The notes: generated from the sequence alone by a model not told the origin. A stretch of DNA of 64,000 bases from an uncultured Lachnospiraceae bacterium (GCA_934317005.1 CAKREB010000001.1:248001-312000); one strand, 5' to 3'. Shown: positions 34,500-43,427, counted from the first letter of the stretch. Made by a program: numbers and translations.

Positions 34500-35477
34500 A
34501 TGAAGAAGATGTGGAAGGGAATTATGTCACTGCTTTTATGCGTTTGCATGATGACCGGTTGTGCCGGTGGCAGCGGTGATGATGGGAAAGCAGACGGTGT
34601 GAAAATGTATCTGACCGTATCGACAGCCGATACATTTCGCCAGTTGATCATTGATACAGCAAAGCAGCAGGCACAAAAGATAGGGGCAGAGATAGAGGTA
34701 AAAGATGCAGAAGGATCTTTGGAAAACCAGCTGTCACATATTAAGGAGGCAGTGGATGGCGGTTACGATGTGATCCTTTGTAATCCGGTAGATGTAGATA
34801 CGGCATTGCAGCTTCAGGTGGCTGCCGGTGATCTGCCGATCGCATTTTTTAACTCCTGCCCAAGTGATGAACGTTTAGAGGCAGATAAATATGTGTTTGT
34901 CGGTTCTAACGAAGAGGATGCAGGAAAGTATCAGGCAGAGTATCTTTTGGATAAGTTTTCCGGCAAGGATACGATCAATGTGGCGATTTTCCGAGGTGCG
35001 AAAACACACTCCGCTACACTGGGAAGAACAAATGCTTTAAAAGCAACGTTAAAAGCATCCGGTAAGAAAATCAACTATGTATTTGACGATAACGCGGACT
35101 GGTCTACCGAAACAGCAAAGCAGTATTTTGAGCTACTGTTAAAGACAGGTCAGCAGGTAGACGCAGTAGCATCGAACAACGATGATATGGCGCTTGGAGT
35201 TGTACAGGCATGTGAAGAAAAAGGAATCAGCTTTGATTCTCTTCCGATTGTCGGTGTAGATGCTACGGAAGGTGGCTGTCAGGCGATTGCAGATGGCAAG
35301 ATGGCATTTACCGTATATCAGTCGGCAGCAGGTCAGGGTGAGTATCTTGTGAAAGCAGCAGCGCGCCTCGCACAAGGAAAAACACTTGACGGAATGAAAT
35401 ATTTGTCGCATGATAAGAAGTATGTATGGGTTCCATTTGAAAAAGTGGATAAGAGTAATGTATCAAAGTATCAATAA
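34500..35477 (+). CDS. sugar-type periplasmic-binding lipoprotein (orphan)
   Basis: A 325-residue solute-binding protein of the ribose/galactose-binding (type I) fold. Residues 1-20 end in lipobox MTGC, so it is a membrane-anchored lipoprotein. Two lobes follow: VSTADTFRQLIIDTAKQQA, then GGYDVILCNPVDVDTALQ, KYVFVGSNEEDAGKYQAEYL, then VASNNDDMALGVVQACEE and LPIVGVDATEGGCQAIADG. No ABC ATPase or permease is encoded nearby. A frame opens at 34428, but GAGGTTGCTT before ATG 34500 and the signal peptide fix the start. It may serve transport elsewhere or present ligand to the chemoreceptor. Confidence 0.85.
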   Translation: MKKMWKGIMSLLLCVCMMTGCAGGSGDDGKADGVKMYLTVSTADTFRQLIIDTAKQQAQKIGAEIEVKDAEGSLENQLSHIKEAVDGGYDVILCNPVDVDTALQLQVAAGDLPIAFFNSCPSDERLEADKYVFVGSNEEDAGKYQAEYLLDKFSGKDTINVAIFRGAKTHSATLGRTNALKATLKASGKKINYVFDDNADWSTETAKQYFELLLKTGQQVDAVASNNDDMALGVVQACEEKGISFDSLPIVGVDATEGGCQAIADGKMAFTVYQSAAGQGEYLVKAAARLAQGKTLDGMKYLSHDKKYVWVPFEKVDKSNVSKYQ

Positions 35478-35499
35478 AAGGAATGTAGGACTGGTGTTT

Positions 35500-35826
35500 A
35501 TGATTCGGGAAGGAAAGAGAGCTTCTGTTACTACGGTAAAGACAGCAAAAACGATTGCACCTGTTAAGGCAGAGACGGTAGGCACGGTGCCGGCACAGAC
35601 AGAGTCGGCAGGAGAAGCTGTGGTGTTAGATGTGGTGTGCCATATGCCACAAAAGCAGGTTCCCGCTTTGCTAAAAGTAAGGGAGCTGCCGGTAAATCAG
35701 GCTGTAACCTTTCGGACAGTCCCGTGTCATGTTGAGAGTCCTTCGATGCAGCCAGCAAGCTGTGTAGAGGGTTCTGTGGAATGGAACTTAGACACATTGT
35801 TTCAGAGGGCAGGCGAAATAACTTGA
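35500..35826 (+). CDS. small protein of unknown function
   Basis: A 108-residue protein I do not recognise. It opens with a basic stretch, then Thr/Val/Ala-rich sequence (ASVTTVKTAKTIAPVKAETV), and ends with an acidic segment (EWNLDTLFQRAGEIT). Three cysteines are present. No signal peptide or membrane span is seen. The frame is open from 35410, overlapping the binding-protein gene, so ATG 35500, 22 nt after that gene's stop, is more plausible. The lytic transglycosylase gene starts 33 nt later, so the two are likely co-expressed. Confidence 0.5.
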   Translation: MIREGKRASVTTVKTAKTIAPVKAETVGTVPAQTESAGEAVVLDVVCHMPQKQVPALLKVRELPVNQAVTFRTVPCHVESPSMQPASCVEGSVEWNLDTLFQRAGEIT

Positions 35827-35859
35827 TAAGTTGAAAAAACAGAGAGGGAGAATGAAAAA

Positions 35860-36594
35860 ATGGTTCAGAGTGTATCGTATTTGAACATTAAGCCGTATGA
35901 AGCTTATTCCGGTAAGAGTCATAAGACAACACTTCGACGCAGTAAGTTTGGAGATATCTTAAAAAAGGAGGAAGCAGCCAGTAAGGATGTGGTTTCTGAA
36001 GATACCGACAAGACAACGGAAAGGGCTTCGGCAGATACAGCGACAAAGTCGGCAGATGCAACGGTTGTATATAAAGATCCGCTGACAGGAAAGAATGTTG
36101 TTTATCAGGATATTTCAGAGGATGAGGAGGAAAAGACAACGTCTTCTGCCAGCAAGAGTGCGGTAAGCAGTACGACAGATACCGCACAGTCTATGAAAAA
36201 GACAAAGTATGATACATATTTTAAAGAGGCGGCTAAAAAATATAATGTTTCAGAAAGTCTGCTTAAGGCAATCGCAAAAGCTGAGTCGAACTTCAACGCA
36301 AAGGATGTATCAAGCACCGGTGCGATGGGAGTGATGCAGCTTATGCCGGAAACTGCCAAGAGTTTAGGCGTGGATAATCCATATGATCCGGAGCAGAATA
36401 TCATGGGTGGAGCTAAGTGTATTTCACAGAAGCTAAAGGAATTCAATGGAGATGTAAAGCTTGCTCTGGCAGCATACAATGCCGGAAGTGGTGCAGTAAA
36501 ACGAAACGGCGGCGTGCCATCTTATTGCAGATCCTATGTATCAAAGGTGTTAAGCTACAAAGCAGCATTTGAAACAGCGGCAGCTGTTGGATAA
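35860..36594 (+). CDS. SLT-type lytic transglycosylase without a signal peptide
   Basis: A 244-residue murein-cleaving enzyme. Residues 1-120 are low-complexity, rich in Ser, Thr, Asp and Lys. The SLT domain (about 122-235) has the catalytic Glu in IAKAESNFNAKDVSSTGAMG, then VMQLMPETAKSLGV, then YDPEQNIMGGAKCI and ALAAYNAGSGAV. The N-terminus (MVQSVSYLNIKPYEAYSG) is not a signal peptide. Secretion through the flagellar export apparatus, as for rod-associated muramidases, is an attractive inference given the motility genes here. GGGAG precedes ATG 35860. It converges with a NarL regulator only 5 nt away. Confidence 0.85.
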   Translation: MVQSVSYLNIKPYEAYSGKSHKTTLRRSKFGDILKKEEAASKDVVSEDTDKTTERASADTATKSADATVVYKDPLTGKNVVYQDISEDEEEKTTSSASKSAVSSTTDTAQSMKKTKYDTYFKEAAKKYNVSESLLKAIAKAESNFNAKDVSSTGAMGVMQLMPETAKSLGVDNPYDPEQNIMGGAKCISQKLKEFNGDVKLALAAYNAGSGAVKRNGGVPSYCRSYVSKVLSYKAAFETAAAVG

Positions 36595-36599
36595 TGCCG

Positions 36600-37223
36600 T
36601 TAGCGGTGTTGATAATAAAAAATAGCCAGTTGGGTGCGGTCGCGCAGATTCAGTTTTTCTAATATCGTACTAAGATAATTTCGAACCGTACCTTCACTAA
36701 GACAGAGTTTGGATGCAATTTCTTTGTTGCTGAGTCCGTCAGCAATCAGTTGAATGATTCCAAACTCTTTTTCGTTGATATCATAGATGCTATAGTCAAA
36801 AGATGTTTTGTGCAAAAGCAGTTCCGGTATTTTTGAAATGATTTCTGTACCAAAGACGTTCTGACCGGATGCGACTGCTTCCAGAGCGGGAAGGATTGTT
36901 TCGTAGTCCTGCTTTAGAAGGTAGCCTTTTGCACCGAGCTTTAGTGCCTGTATGATATATTCCTCGTCGGAAAATGTGGTAAGAAGAAGGATTTTAGCAT
37001 CGGGAAACTCCTGACGAATCTCTTCGGTTGCTTTTAGTCCACTCTTTTCTTTCATCTGGATATCGGTCAGCACAATGTCTGGCTGGTGTCTGCGGTAAAG
37101 CGTTACGGCATCGTCACCGTCATTTCCGGTGGCAAGTACCGTTACCTTGCCGGTAGCTTCCAGGATGGTTTTTAGAGAAGCGGTAACTAAGAAATCATCA
37201 TCTATAATTATTATCTTTATCAT
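36600..37223 (-). CDS. NarL/LuxR-family response regulator
   Basis: A 207-residue regulator. The receiver domain has IIIDDDFLV, the phosphoacceptor in DIVLTDIQMKEKSG (about Asp55) and LLLTTFSDEE with the conserved Lys in GAKGYLLKQ. The C-terminal helix-turn-helix (about 145-200) contains GIIQLIADGLSNKEIASKLCLSE-type LuxR residues and VRNYLSTILEKL. It partners the upstream kinase (35-nt gap) and probably binds the ATGACA-TT-TGTCAT palindrome in the divergent promoter region at 38431. Confidence 0.93.
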   Translation of the reverse strand: MIKIIIIDDDFLVTASLKTILEATGKVTVLATGNDGDDAVTLYRRHQPDIVLTDIQMKEKSGLKATEEIRQEFPDAKILLLTTFSDEEYIIQALKLGAKGYLLKQDYETILPALEAVASGQNVFGTEIISKIPELLLHKTSFDYSIYDINEKEFGIIQLIADGLSNKEIASKLCLSEGTVRNYLSTILEKLNLRDRTQLAIFYYQHR

Positions 37224-37258
37224 ATATCCTCCATTCGGTTATGTTCTATCCTGACTGG

Positions 37259-38374
37259 TTACAAGGCTGTTTTGGCTTTGACCTCTGTGTTCTTTGGAAT
37301 AGAAACAAAGATCTGAAATCCTTTTTTGGTAGTAATCTGTAAGATGCCATGCAGCATATGCACGCGGTCAGACATATTTGTCAGTCCGATGCCGGCTCTC
37401 GCACTGGGAAAGTCTGTAGGTGCAAAGGAAGCAGAGTTAGCAGTTGTGCCGTTATCTGCTATGATGAGCTGATACATCGCAGGGTGTTCCCGCAGAGTGA
37501 CAGATACTAAGGTAGCGTTGCTGTGTTTGCTGATATTTGTCAGTGCCTCTTTCAAAATGGCAATGAAAGCATAGCGGACGGTGCTCGGAAGTTCTGTCTG
37601 TATATCATAGTCCAGCCTGGTATCACAGTAAGTAAACTGGTCGATTAGCTGGTGCACATGCTTTTCTAAATTGATCGAGTCGTCGTGCAGATTGTGAACA
37701 CTGGTGCGGATGTTATCCATAGCCTGCGACAGATTGTCCTGCAGTGTAGTTATAGCATCCGTACAGTTCTTGTCCTGATTCATTGCCTTTAGTGCGCCGG
37801 TCAGGAGGATGCATCTGGACAGGATATGTCCGACATTATCGTGAATTTCTCTGGCAATACGGTTGCGTTCCTGCAAAGTGGCATTGTGAATATCATAATC
37901 CTGATTTTCCAGCAGGGTTTGATTTCTGGCCTTTAGCAGGAGATTTTTTTCGACACTGTCATCCCTTATCTGCCGGTACTTTTTGGTTAAAAGCTCATGC
38001 TGCCGGAATAAAAGAGCTAGAAGGCAGGCTAAACTGCTTCCAAATATCAGATAAAGCAGAAAAGTGATATGCTTTGGAAAGCAGAGAAGCAGAAAAACTA
38101 TACCGAACAAAACAGCCGGTGGATATAGTTTACGATATCCGATTTCCCAGAAAAGAACCGGACAAAAGAGCATCATGCTTGGACAGGGTAATAGGATAAT
38201 AGCGTATATGCATAAGAAAATAAGAGAAAAAGTGCGGTTTTGAAAAAAATAGAGCAGAGCACAGCCGGTAATGGCACAAAGAAAACTAAGAACAGTCTGC
38301 CAGTTAAAAGGATAGAAGGTTATTCCGTAAAAGCAATATATAAAAAGAAAGAAATACGAAACTAAAATTGTCAT
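37259..38374 (-). CDS. NarX/DesK-type sensor histidine kinase
   Basis: A 371-residue kinase. About six closely packed spans fill residues 1-130 with almost no extracytoplasmic loop, typical of intramembrane-sensing kinases that watch the envelope or a cognate transporter. A coiled coil leads to HisKA_3 with ERNRIAREIHDNVGHILSR (phosphoacceptor His). The small ATPase domain has ILKEALTNISKHSN, IIADNG and GIGLTNMSDRVHMLHG. It is divergently arranged with an ABC efflux module, the usual setting for resistance or stress-response systems in Firmicutes. Confidence 0.9.
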   Translation of the reverse strand: MTILVSYFFLFIYCFYGITFYPFNWQTVLSFLCAITGCALLYFFQNRTFSLIFLCIYAIILLPCPSMMLFCPVLFWEIGYRKLYPPAVLFGIVFLLLCFPKHITFLLYLIFGSSLACLLALLFRQHELLTKKYRQIRDDSVEKNLLLKARNQTLLENQDYDIHNATLQERNRIAREIHDNVGHILSRCILLTGALKAMNQDKNCTDAITTLQDNLSQAMDNIRTSVHNLHDDSINLEKHVHQLIDQFTYCDTRLDYDIQTELPSTVRYAFIAILKEALTNISKHSNATLVSVTLREHPAMYQLIIADNGTTANSASFAPTDFPSARAGIGLTNMSDRVHMLHGILQITTKKGFQIFVSIPKNTEVKAKTAL

Positions 38375-38415
38375 GCAGCCCCTCCCAAATACCTCAAATT
38401 CGTTTGTTTTACATT

Positions 38416-38444
38416 ATTATACTTCAAAAAATGACATTTGTCAT
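38416..38444 (-). promoter_or_regulatory. promoter of the NarL-type two-component operon
   Basis: Minus-strand ATGACA (38439-38444) and TATAAT (38416-38421) are 17 bp apart. The -35 is one arm of the palindrome at 38431-38444. Confidence 0.6.
38431..38444. promoter_or_regulatory. palindromic operator of the NarL-type regulator
   Basis: ATGACA-TT-TGTCAT is a perfect 6-bp inverted repeat, centred between the divergent kinase and ABC genes and overlapping the kinase -35. Another ATGACG half-site-like sequence follows at about 38454. LuxR-type dimers bind such palindromes. Confidence 0.6.
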
Positions 38445-38569
38445 ATGAAAAAAATGACGGTTGGCACTATGGTTTTGCATTTGAAATAATTACAATAGGG
38501 ATAGTGAAGATAAAGTAAAAATGCAAAAAGCACACTTTATAAGTTTTGGGCAGGAAAGGGGTATATTTT

Positions 38570-39499
38570 ATGATTCAAATTCAAAATCTGGTGAAGCGAT
38601 ATGGAAATCTGGTCGCTTTAGATCACTTGGAACTGGAAATTCACAAAGGAGAGATTTTTGGCCTGCTGGGGCCAAATGGCTGTGGGAAGACAACAGCCAT
38701 TAGCTGTCTGCTGGCACTTTTGAAGTATGATAAAGGTCAGATAACAGTATTTGGAGAAAAGATGCAGCCTGACAGTTATGATCTGAAAAAGAGGATTGGT
38801 ATTGTTCCGCAGGATGTCGCTGTCTTTCAGGAGCTTTCCGTCAGAGAAAATATTGATTACTTTTGTGGATTATATATAAAAGATAAGGCACTCCGCAAAA
38901 AATGTGTGGCAGAGGCGATACAGTTTGTTGGGTTAGAGGATTATCAGAAAATGCGTCCTAAGCAGCTTTCGGGTGGCTTGCTGCGCCGTCTAAACATTGC
39001 GTGCGGGATTGCGCACAAACCGGAGCTGATCATTATGGATGAACCGACAGTCGCAGTTGATCCGCAGAGCCGCAATCATATTTTGGAAGGAATACAGCAG
39101 CTAAATAAGGAGGGGGCTACGATTATCTATACATCTCATTATATGGAGGAGGTAGAACAGATCTGTACCAGAATCGCCATTTTGGATCACGGAAGAAATG
39201 TGGCAACAGGCACAAAGGAAGAATTAAAGCAGATGATCAAGATAGGCGAGAGGATTACGATAGAAGGGATTGCGCTGACTAAGGAACAGTTAGAGGCAAT
39301 TGGTGCGCTTTCCCATGTTTATCAGACCATATATGAGAATCAAAAGCTTGTTGTATGCTGTAGCTTAGCAAAGCAGAATCTGATCCGGGTGCTTCATTAT
39401 CTGGAGCAGGAAGAGATTACGTTTGGAAAGATTTTTTCAGAGCTTCCGACATTAAACGATGTATTTTTGGAGATTACCGGAAAAGAGTTGAGGGATTAA
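38570..39499 (+). CDS. ABC transporter ATPase
   Basis: A 309-residue ATPase of the drug/lantibiotic efflux type. Walker A is GPNGCGKTTA (about 38-47), signature LSGGLLRRLN, Walker B ELIIMDEPTVAVDP, and switch His in TSHYMEE. The C-terminal 80 residues form a typical regulatory extension. Two permease subunits follow (19 nt, then a 14-nt overlap), so this makes a heterodimeric exporter. A frame opens at 38546, but AGGAAAGGGG and the family start MIQIQNLVKRYG support ATG 38570. Divergent from the NarL two-component genes, which probably control it. Confidence 0.92.
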   Translation: MIQIQNLVKRYGNLVALDHLELEIHKGEIFGLLGPNGCGKTTAISCLLALLKYDKGQITVFGEKMQPDSYDLKKRIGIVPQDVAVFQELSVRENIDYFCGLYIKDKALRKKCVAEAIQFVGLEDYQKMRPKQLSGGLLRRLNIACGIAHKPELIIMDEPTVAVDPQSRNHILEGIQQLNKEGATIIYTSHYMEEVEQICTRIAILDHGRNVATGTKEELKQMIKIGERITIEGIALTKEQLEAIGALSHVYQTIYENQKLVVCCSLAKQNLIRVLHYLEQEEITFGKIFSELPTLNDVFLEITGKELRD

Positions 39500-39517
39500 G
39501 CGTTTGGAGGAAAAATT

Positions 39518-40654
39518 ATGTTAGAGATGATAAAATATCGTTTTTTATGTTTTTTGCGTGAAAAAACAACGATGTTTTGGGGTTTTTTGTTTCCGTTGAT
39601 CCTATGCACGCTGTTTTATGTAACGTTTGGAGATATTGACAATAGCTTAGAGTGCATTCCGACGGCAGTTGTGATGCAGAGTCATTCGGAACAGGCAGAT
39701 AATTTTTGTGATTTTTTGGAGCAATTACAAAAAACAGACAGTAAGTTACTTTCTGTCAAAAGGATGAGTAAGAAGCAGGCAGAAAAAAAGCTAAAGGCTG
39801 GAAAGATTACCGGTATCTTTTTGGCAGATGACAAGCCAGAGTTAAAGGTGTCGGCAAATGGAATAGAGCAGAGTGTGCTGGAATCTCTCTTGCAGGCATA
39901 TATCGATAAAAGCGATATGATACAGACCGTGGCAAAGGAAAAGCCGGAGAAGCTGCAGGAAATGATTTCACAGATCAATCAAACTGCAGGCGAGGGAAAC
40001 TATGTGGCAGAAACATCACTGGGTGGGAAAAAGACAGATGGAATGATTCAGTATTTCTTTTCGCTTATTGCCATGACTTGCATGTTCGGGTGCTTCTTAG
40101 GTTTTGATTCGGTGACAAAGCTGCAGGCAAACTTAAATCCGGTGGCGGCCAGACGCTGCATCGGAGCCACAAGCAAGATTACACAGCTTTTGGTTGATTT
40201 TGTGCTGGTTTGTGTGATCAACTTCGCAGAGGTACTTGTTCTGATCGCATATATGACAGGCGTGCTAAAGATTGATCTTGGCGGACAGTGGAACAAAATC
40301 CTGCTTGTTTCATTTTTAGGATGTCTGATCGGTATTACTATGGGGATTTTGGTTGGAAGCATCGGAAAGTGGAGCGAAGGAACAAAGATTGGTGTTATGC
40401 TGGCCATCAGTCTGGGAAGCAGCTTTCTGTCCGGTCTGATGCTTAGCGGAATTAAAGGCTTGATCGAGGAACATTGTCCGATCATCAACCGGATCAATCC
40501 GGCATCGCTGTTGTCCGATGCATTTTATAGTATGACAATTTATCAGGATAACGGACGCTATACAAGAGATGTGGTGACGATGGCGGCAGTATCGCTTGCG
40601 TTTTTGATCGTCAGTTATTTTGCGGTAAGGAGGGTTCGCTATGACAGTATTTAA
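39518..40654 (+). CDS. ABC-2 type permease, first subunit
   Basis: A 378-residue permease. One N-terminal span (about 17-40, FWGFLFPLILCTLFYVTFG) is followed by a large extracytoplasmic domain (about 45-180) and five spans to the C-terminus. This is the ABC2_membrane_3 layout of antibiotic and lipid exporters. It lies 18 nt after the ATPase gene and overlaps the second permease gene by 14 nt, suggesting coupled translation and heterodimer formation. The substrate is unknown. Confidence 0.88.
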   Translation: MLEMIKYRFLCFLREKTTMFWGFLFPLILCTLFYVTFGDIDNSLECIPTAVVMQSHSEQADNFCDFLEQLQKTDSKLLSVKRMSKKQAEKKLKAGKITGIFLADDKPELKVSANGIEQSVLESLLQAYIDKSDMIQTVAKEKPEKLQEMISQINQTAGEGNYVAETSLGGKKTDGMIQYFFSLIAMTCMFGCFLGFDSVTKLQANLNPVAARRCIGATSKITQLLVDFVLVCVINFAEVLVLIAYMTGVLKIDLGGQWNKILLVSFLGCLIGITMGILVGSIGKWSEGTKIGVMLAISLGSSFLSGLMLSGIKGLIEEHCPIINRINPASLLSDAFYSMTIYQDNGRYTRDVVTMAAVSLAFLIVSYFAVRRVRYDSI

Positions 40655-41792
40655 AGGATGCATGCTGTTGATCAAGAGGAATATGGGACAGCTTTTGATG
40701 TACTTTGGAATCTTTATAGCGATTGCCTGTTTGATGAATCAGGTAAATCACAATGATGATACCAAAAAATATTCTGCAACGGAAAATGAGATTTCTATTG
40801 TAGACCTTGATAAGAGTGAGCTGTCAGAAGAACTAATATCCTATTTGTCTAAGAAGCATAATGTGACGATAGAAAAGGATGATAAATCAAAGCTTTCAGA
40901 AGAGTTATATTATGGAAAAAAGGATGCTATATTGCGGATAGAGAAAGGTTTTTCGAAGAAAGCTGTGGATGGAAGGACAGCGATCGGTCTGACACAAAGA
41001 CCCGGATCTTATGCAGGAATGTATCTAAAACAGCAGATCAATCAGTTTACGGAAGATGTGATGATGTACCACAGGTTAGGTTACAGCATTCAGGAAAGCA
41101 GCAAAAAAGTGGCAAAGCAGCCGAAAGCAAAGGTGGAGCTTGAGGATCTGAATGGAAATGGTGGAAAGGCGCCGGCGTATTCGTACTTTTTTATGTATTT
41201 TCCGTATTTATTTATCTCTGCGCTCGGTATCGCTTTAGGCAAGGTCCTGGTTTCTTTCCGGAAAGAGAATGTACGTGTCCGTATGATGTCCTCGCCTGTT
41301 TCACTGATGCAGCAGAATGCAGGAACCATTCTGGCATTTATAGTAGTTGGAACACTGTTTTATGGTGTCTGCTTTCTGATCGCAGCAGCTATGTATGGAG
41401 AGAGCATGTTGGCAGCGTCTAATTTTCCCTACTATTTTCTCAACGGTTACGTCATGTTACTTGCAGCTTTGGAAATGGCGTATATTATGGGGCTTATAGC
41501 GAAAAAGGAAAATGTGCTCGATATGATCATTACACCGATTTCATTGGGACTTTGTTTCTTGTGTGGCGTGTTTGTGCCGATGTCTGTTTTGAGCGCACCA
41601 ATCCGCAGAATTGCTTCCTTCTTTCCTGTGTATTGGTATGAAAAGGTCAATGGTATTTTGCAGGAGTATGCAGATATCAGTGGGGCGATTGGCAGACAGC
41701 TATGGAGAGGGATAGGCATACAGTGTATGTTTTTAGTGGCATTAGCCGGAGTAGCGATGGCAGTTGCAAAATACCAGCAGCAGAAGCGGTAG
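40641..41792 (+). CDS. ABC-2 type permease, second subunit
   Basis: A 383-residue permease with the same layout as its neighbour: one N-terminal span (about 14-33), an extracytoplasmic domain of about 140 residues, and five further spans (about 185-375). GTAAGGAGGG inside the end of the preceding gene supports ATG 40641. The two subunits are diverged from one another, so they are not a recent duplication. It ends the ABC module; no strong terminator follows. Confidence 0.88.
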   Translation: MTVFKGCMLLIKRNMGQLLMYFGIFIAIACLMNQVNHNDDTKKYSATENEISIVDLDKSELSEELISYLSKKHNVTIEKDDKSKLSEELYYGKKDAILRIEKGFSKKAVDGRTAIGLTQRPGSYAGMYLKQQINQFTEDVMMYHRLGYSIQESSKKVAKQPKAKVELEDLNGNGGKAPAYSYFFMYFPYLFISALGIALGKVLVSFRKENVRVRMMSSPVSLMQQNAGTILAFIVVGTLFYGVCFLIAAAMYGESMLAASNFPYYFLNGYVMLLAALEMAYIMGLIAKKENVLDMIITPISLGLCFLCGVFVPMSVLSAPIRRIASFFPVYWYEKVNGILQEYADISGAIGRQLWRGIGIQCMFLVALAGVAMAVAKYQQQKR

Positions 41793-41813
41793 CAGTCTGA
41801 AAAAAAACAGTGG

Positions 41814-41842
41814 TTTTCAAATGAATCAAAATAAGCTATACT
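41814..41842 (+). promoter_or_regulatory. promoter of the AI-2E permease gene
   Basis: TTTTCA (41814-41819) and TATACT (41837-41842) are 17 bp apart. The leader of about 130 nt contains the hairpin at 41876-41903. Confidence 0.55.
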
Positions 41843-41875
41843 TTTATTAATGCAAAAAAAAGTGAGGATGGCACA

Positions 41876-41903
41876 ACGGCATTTGTGCCATCCAAATTTG
41901 ATT
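41876..41903. other. perfect 11-bp hairpin in the AI-2E permease leader
   Basis: GGATGGCACAA pairs with TTGTGCCATCC around a 6-nt loop. There is no U-tract on the plus strand; on the minus strand a run of eight T follows TCAC, so it could stop antisense transcription. The core GGATGGCACA also forms the right arm of the terminator at 15258-15301. Confidence 0.6.
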
Positions 41904-41980
41904 GCATATCCCTAAAAAAGAGGGACTTGACGGACATAGACGTGCAAAATGTGAATAGAAAAGCAGGGGATTTGATAAGT

Positions 41981-43363
41981 ATGGTAAACAATAAGAATCA
42001 TGAAGGTACAGAAGAGAGCTTTAAGGAGCATAGAAAAAAGGATTCGGTCACACAGAATGAGGTGTCAGACCAGAAAAACGATATTACACAAGAGCAGAAC
42101 GTGGCTCAGGCAGAGTCAGACAGTGTGAAACAGGAAAAAGAGCAGGATAAGGCACAGCAGCAAAATGAAACGAAAAAGAAGATACAGTGGTTTCACATCA
42201 ACCATAAGTATCTTTCCGTCTGCCGCTATGCTTTATTTGTGATTATAGCAGCGATCATAATCTATATTGTGATATCCCATTGGTCAGAAACGACAACATT
42301 TGTGGCGAACTTTATCGATGTGTTATCACCGTTTTTGATTGGCGTACTGATCGCGTATTTTCTGATACCATTAGTTGCAAGGATACAGGGCATATTGCAA
42401 AAGTATGTGACAAAGGGACGTTATGAGAAAATTACAAAAGTAGTATCCATTCTTATTTCATATGTTGTGGTGCTGGGATTTATCGCTGTGGCATTCGTGT
42501 TTGTTATCCCGCAAATGGGACAGAGTGTGCAGGAGCTGACAGAAAAGATTCCGGGGACATATAAGCAGATCATGCAGGAGTTAGACACATTACAGAAAAA
42601 ATATCCGGATATTGACTTTGAACTGGTCAGTGAGCAGTTTGGGAAAGCAGTGCCAAATCTGATCAGCTACGGAACAAATCTGATGGGAAATCTGATCCCG
42701 GTTGTATATTCAGTGTCCATGTCTATTTTAAAAACGGCAATCAATATTATTCTGGGACTGATCATTTCTATCTATATGATATATAGTAAGGATAAGTTCC
42801 GCTTTCAGGCAAAACGTGTGGTCTATGCTGTTTTTTCTGAGGAAAAAGGGGATGTGCTGTGTAGTACATTGCGTGAATGCAACGATATTTTCGGTGCATT
42901 TCTGATCAGTAAAGCAATCGACTCATTGATCATCGGATGCATCTGCTGTGTTGCCATGAACATCATAGGTCTGCCGTATGCCGTGCTGTTGAGCGTTATC
43001 GTGGGAATCACGAATATGATACCATATTTTGGGCCATTTATCGGTGCTGTTCCGGGAGTACTGATCTTTCTGTGCACAGACTGGGAACTTGCGATTGTTT
43101 TCGCGATTATGATTCTGATCATCCAACAGTTTGACGGTCTGATCTTAGGGCCGCGTCTGCTGGGACAGTCAACGGGGCTTAGCCCGATCTGGGTAATCTT
43201 TGCGATTACCGTGGGAGGTGCGTATTTTGGTGTTATCGGTATGTTTATCGGGGTGCCGGTTGTAGCCGTTGTAGCATATCTGATCAACAAGCTGATTAAC
43301 AGCAGACTGGCAGGAAAAGATATACAGGCACTGAAAAATGTAAAAAAATCAAATAATTCTTGA
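41981..43363 (+). CDS. AI-2E family transporter
   Basis: A 460-residue membrane protein of PF01594. The first 75 residues are a highly charged Gln/Glu/Lys-rich cytoplasmic tail with no counterpart in the YtvI-like paralogue at 10.8 kb. About eight spans follow, with signature segments GLPYAVLLSVIVGITNMIPYF, FGPFIGAVPGVLIF, QQFDGLILGPRLLGQSTGLSP and GVIGMFIGVPVVAVVAYL. The substrate is unknown. The frame is open from 41885 within a hairpin, but GCAGGGGATTTGATAAGT before ATG 41981 favours this start. Confidence 0.85.
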   Translation: MVNNKNHEGTEESFKEHRKKDSVTQNEVSDQKNDITQEQNVAQAESDSVKQEKEQDKAQQQNETKKKIQWFHINHKYLSVCRYALFVIIAAIIIYIVISHWSETTTFVANFIDVLSPFLIGVLIAYFLIPLVARIQGILQKYVTKGRYEKITKVVSILISYVVVLGFIAVAFVFVIPQMGQSVQELTEKIPGTYKQIMQELDTLQKKYPDIDFELVSEQFGKAVPNLISYGTNLMGNLIPVVYSVSMSILKTAINIILGLIISIYMIYSKDKFRFQAKRVVYAVFSEEKGDVLCSTLRECNDIFGAFLISKAIDSLIIGCICCVAMNIIGLPYAVLLSVIVGITNMIPYFGPFIGAVPGVLIFLCTDWELAIVFAIMILIIQQFDGLILGPRLLGQSTGLSPIWVIFAITVGGAYFGVIGMFIGVPVVAVVAYLINKLINSRLAGKDIQALKNVKKSNNS

Positions 43364-43388
43364 AGTTTTCGCACTTTTGCGTGATAAT
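43360..43388 (+). promoter_or_regulatory. promoter of pgi
   Basis: TTGAAG (43360-43365), overlapping the stop of the upstream gene, and GATAAT (43383-43388) are 17 bp apart. The leader is about 35 nt. Confidence 0.65.
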
Positions 43389-43427
43389 AACTATGGATTT
43401 TAAACAGATAAACGGAGGAAACGACAA

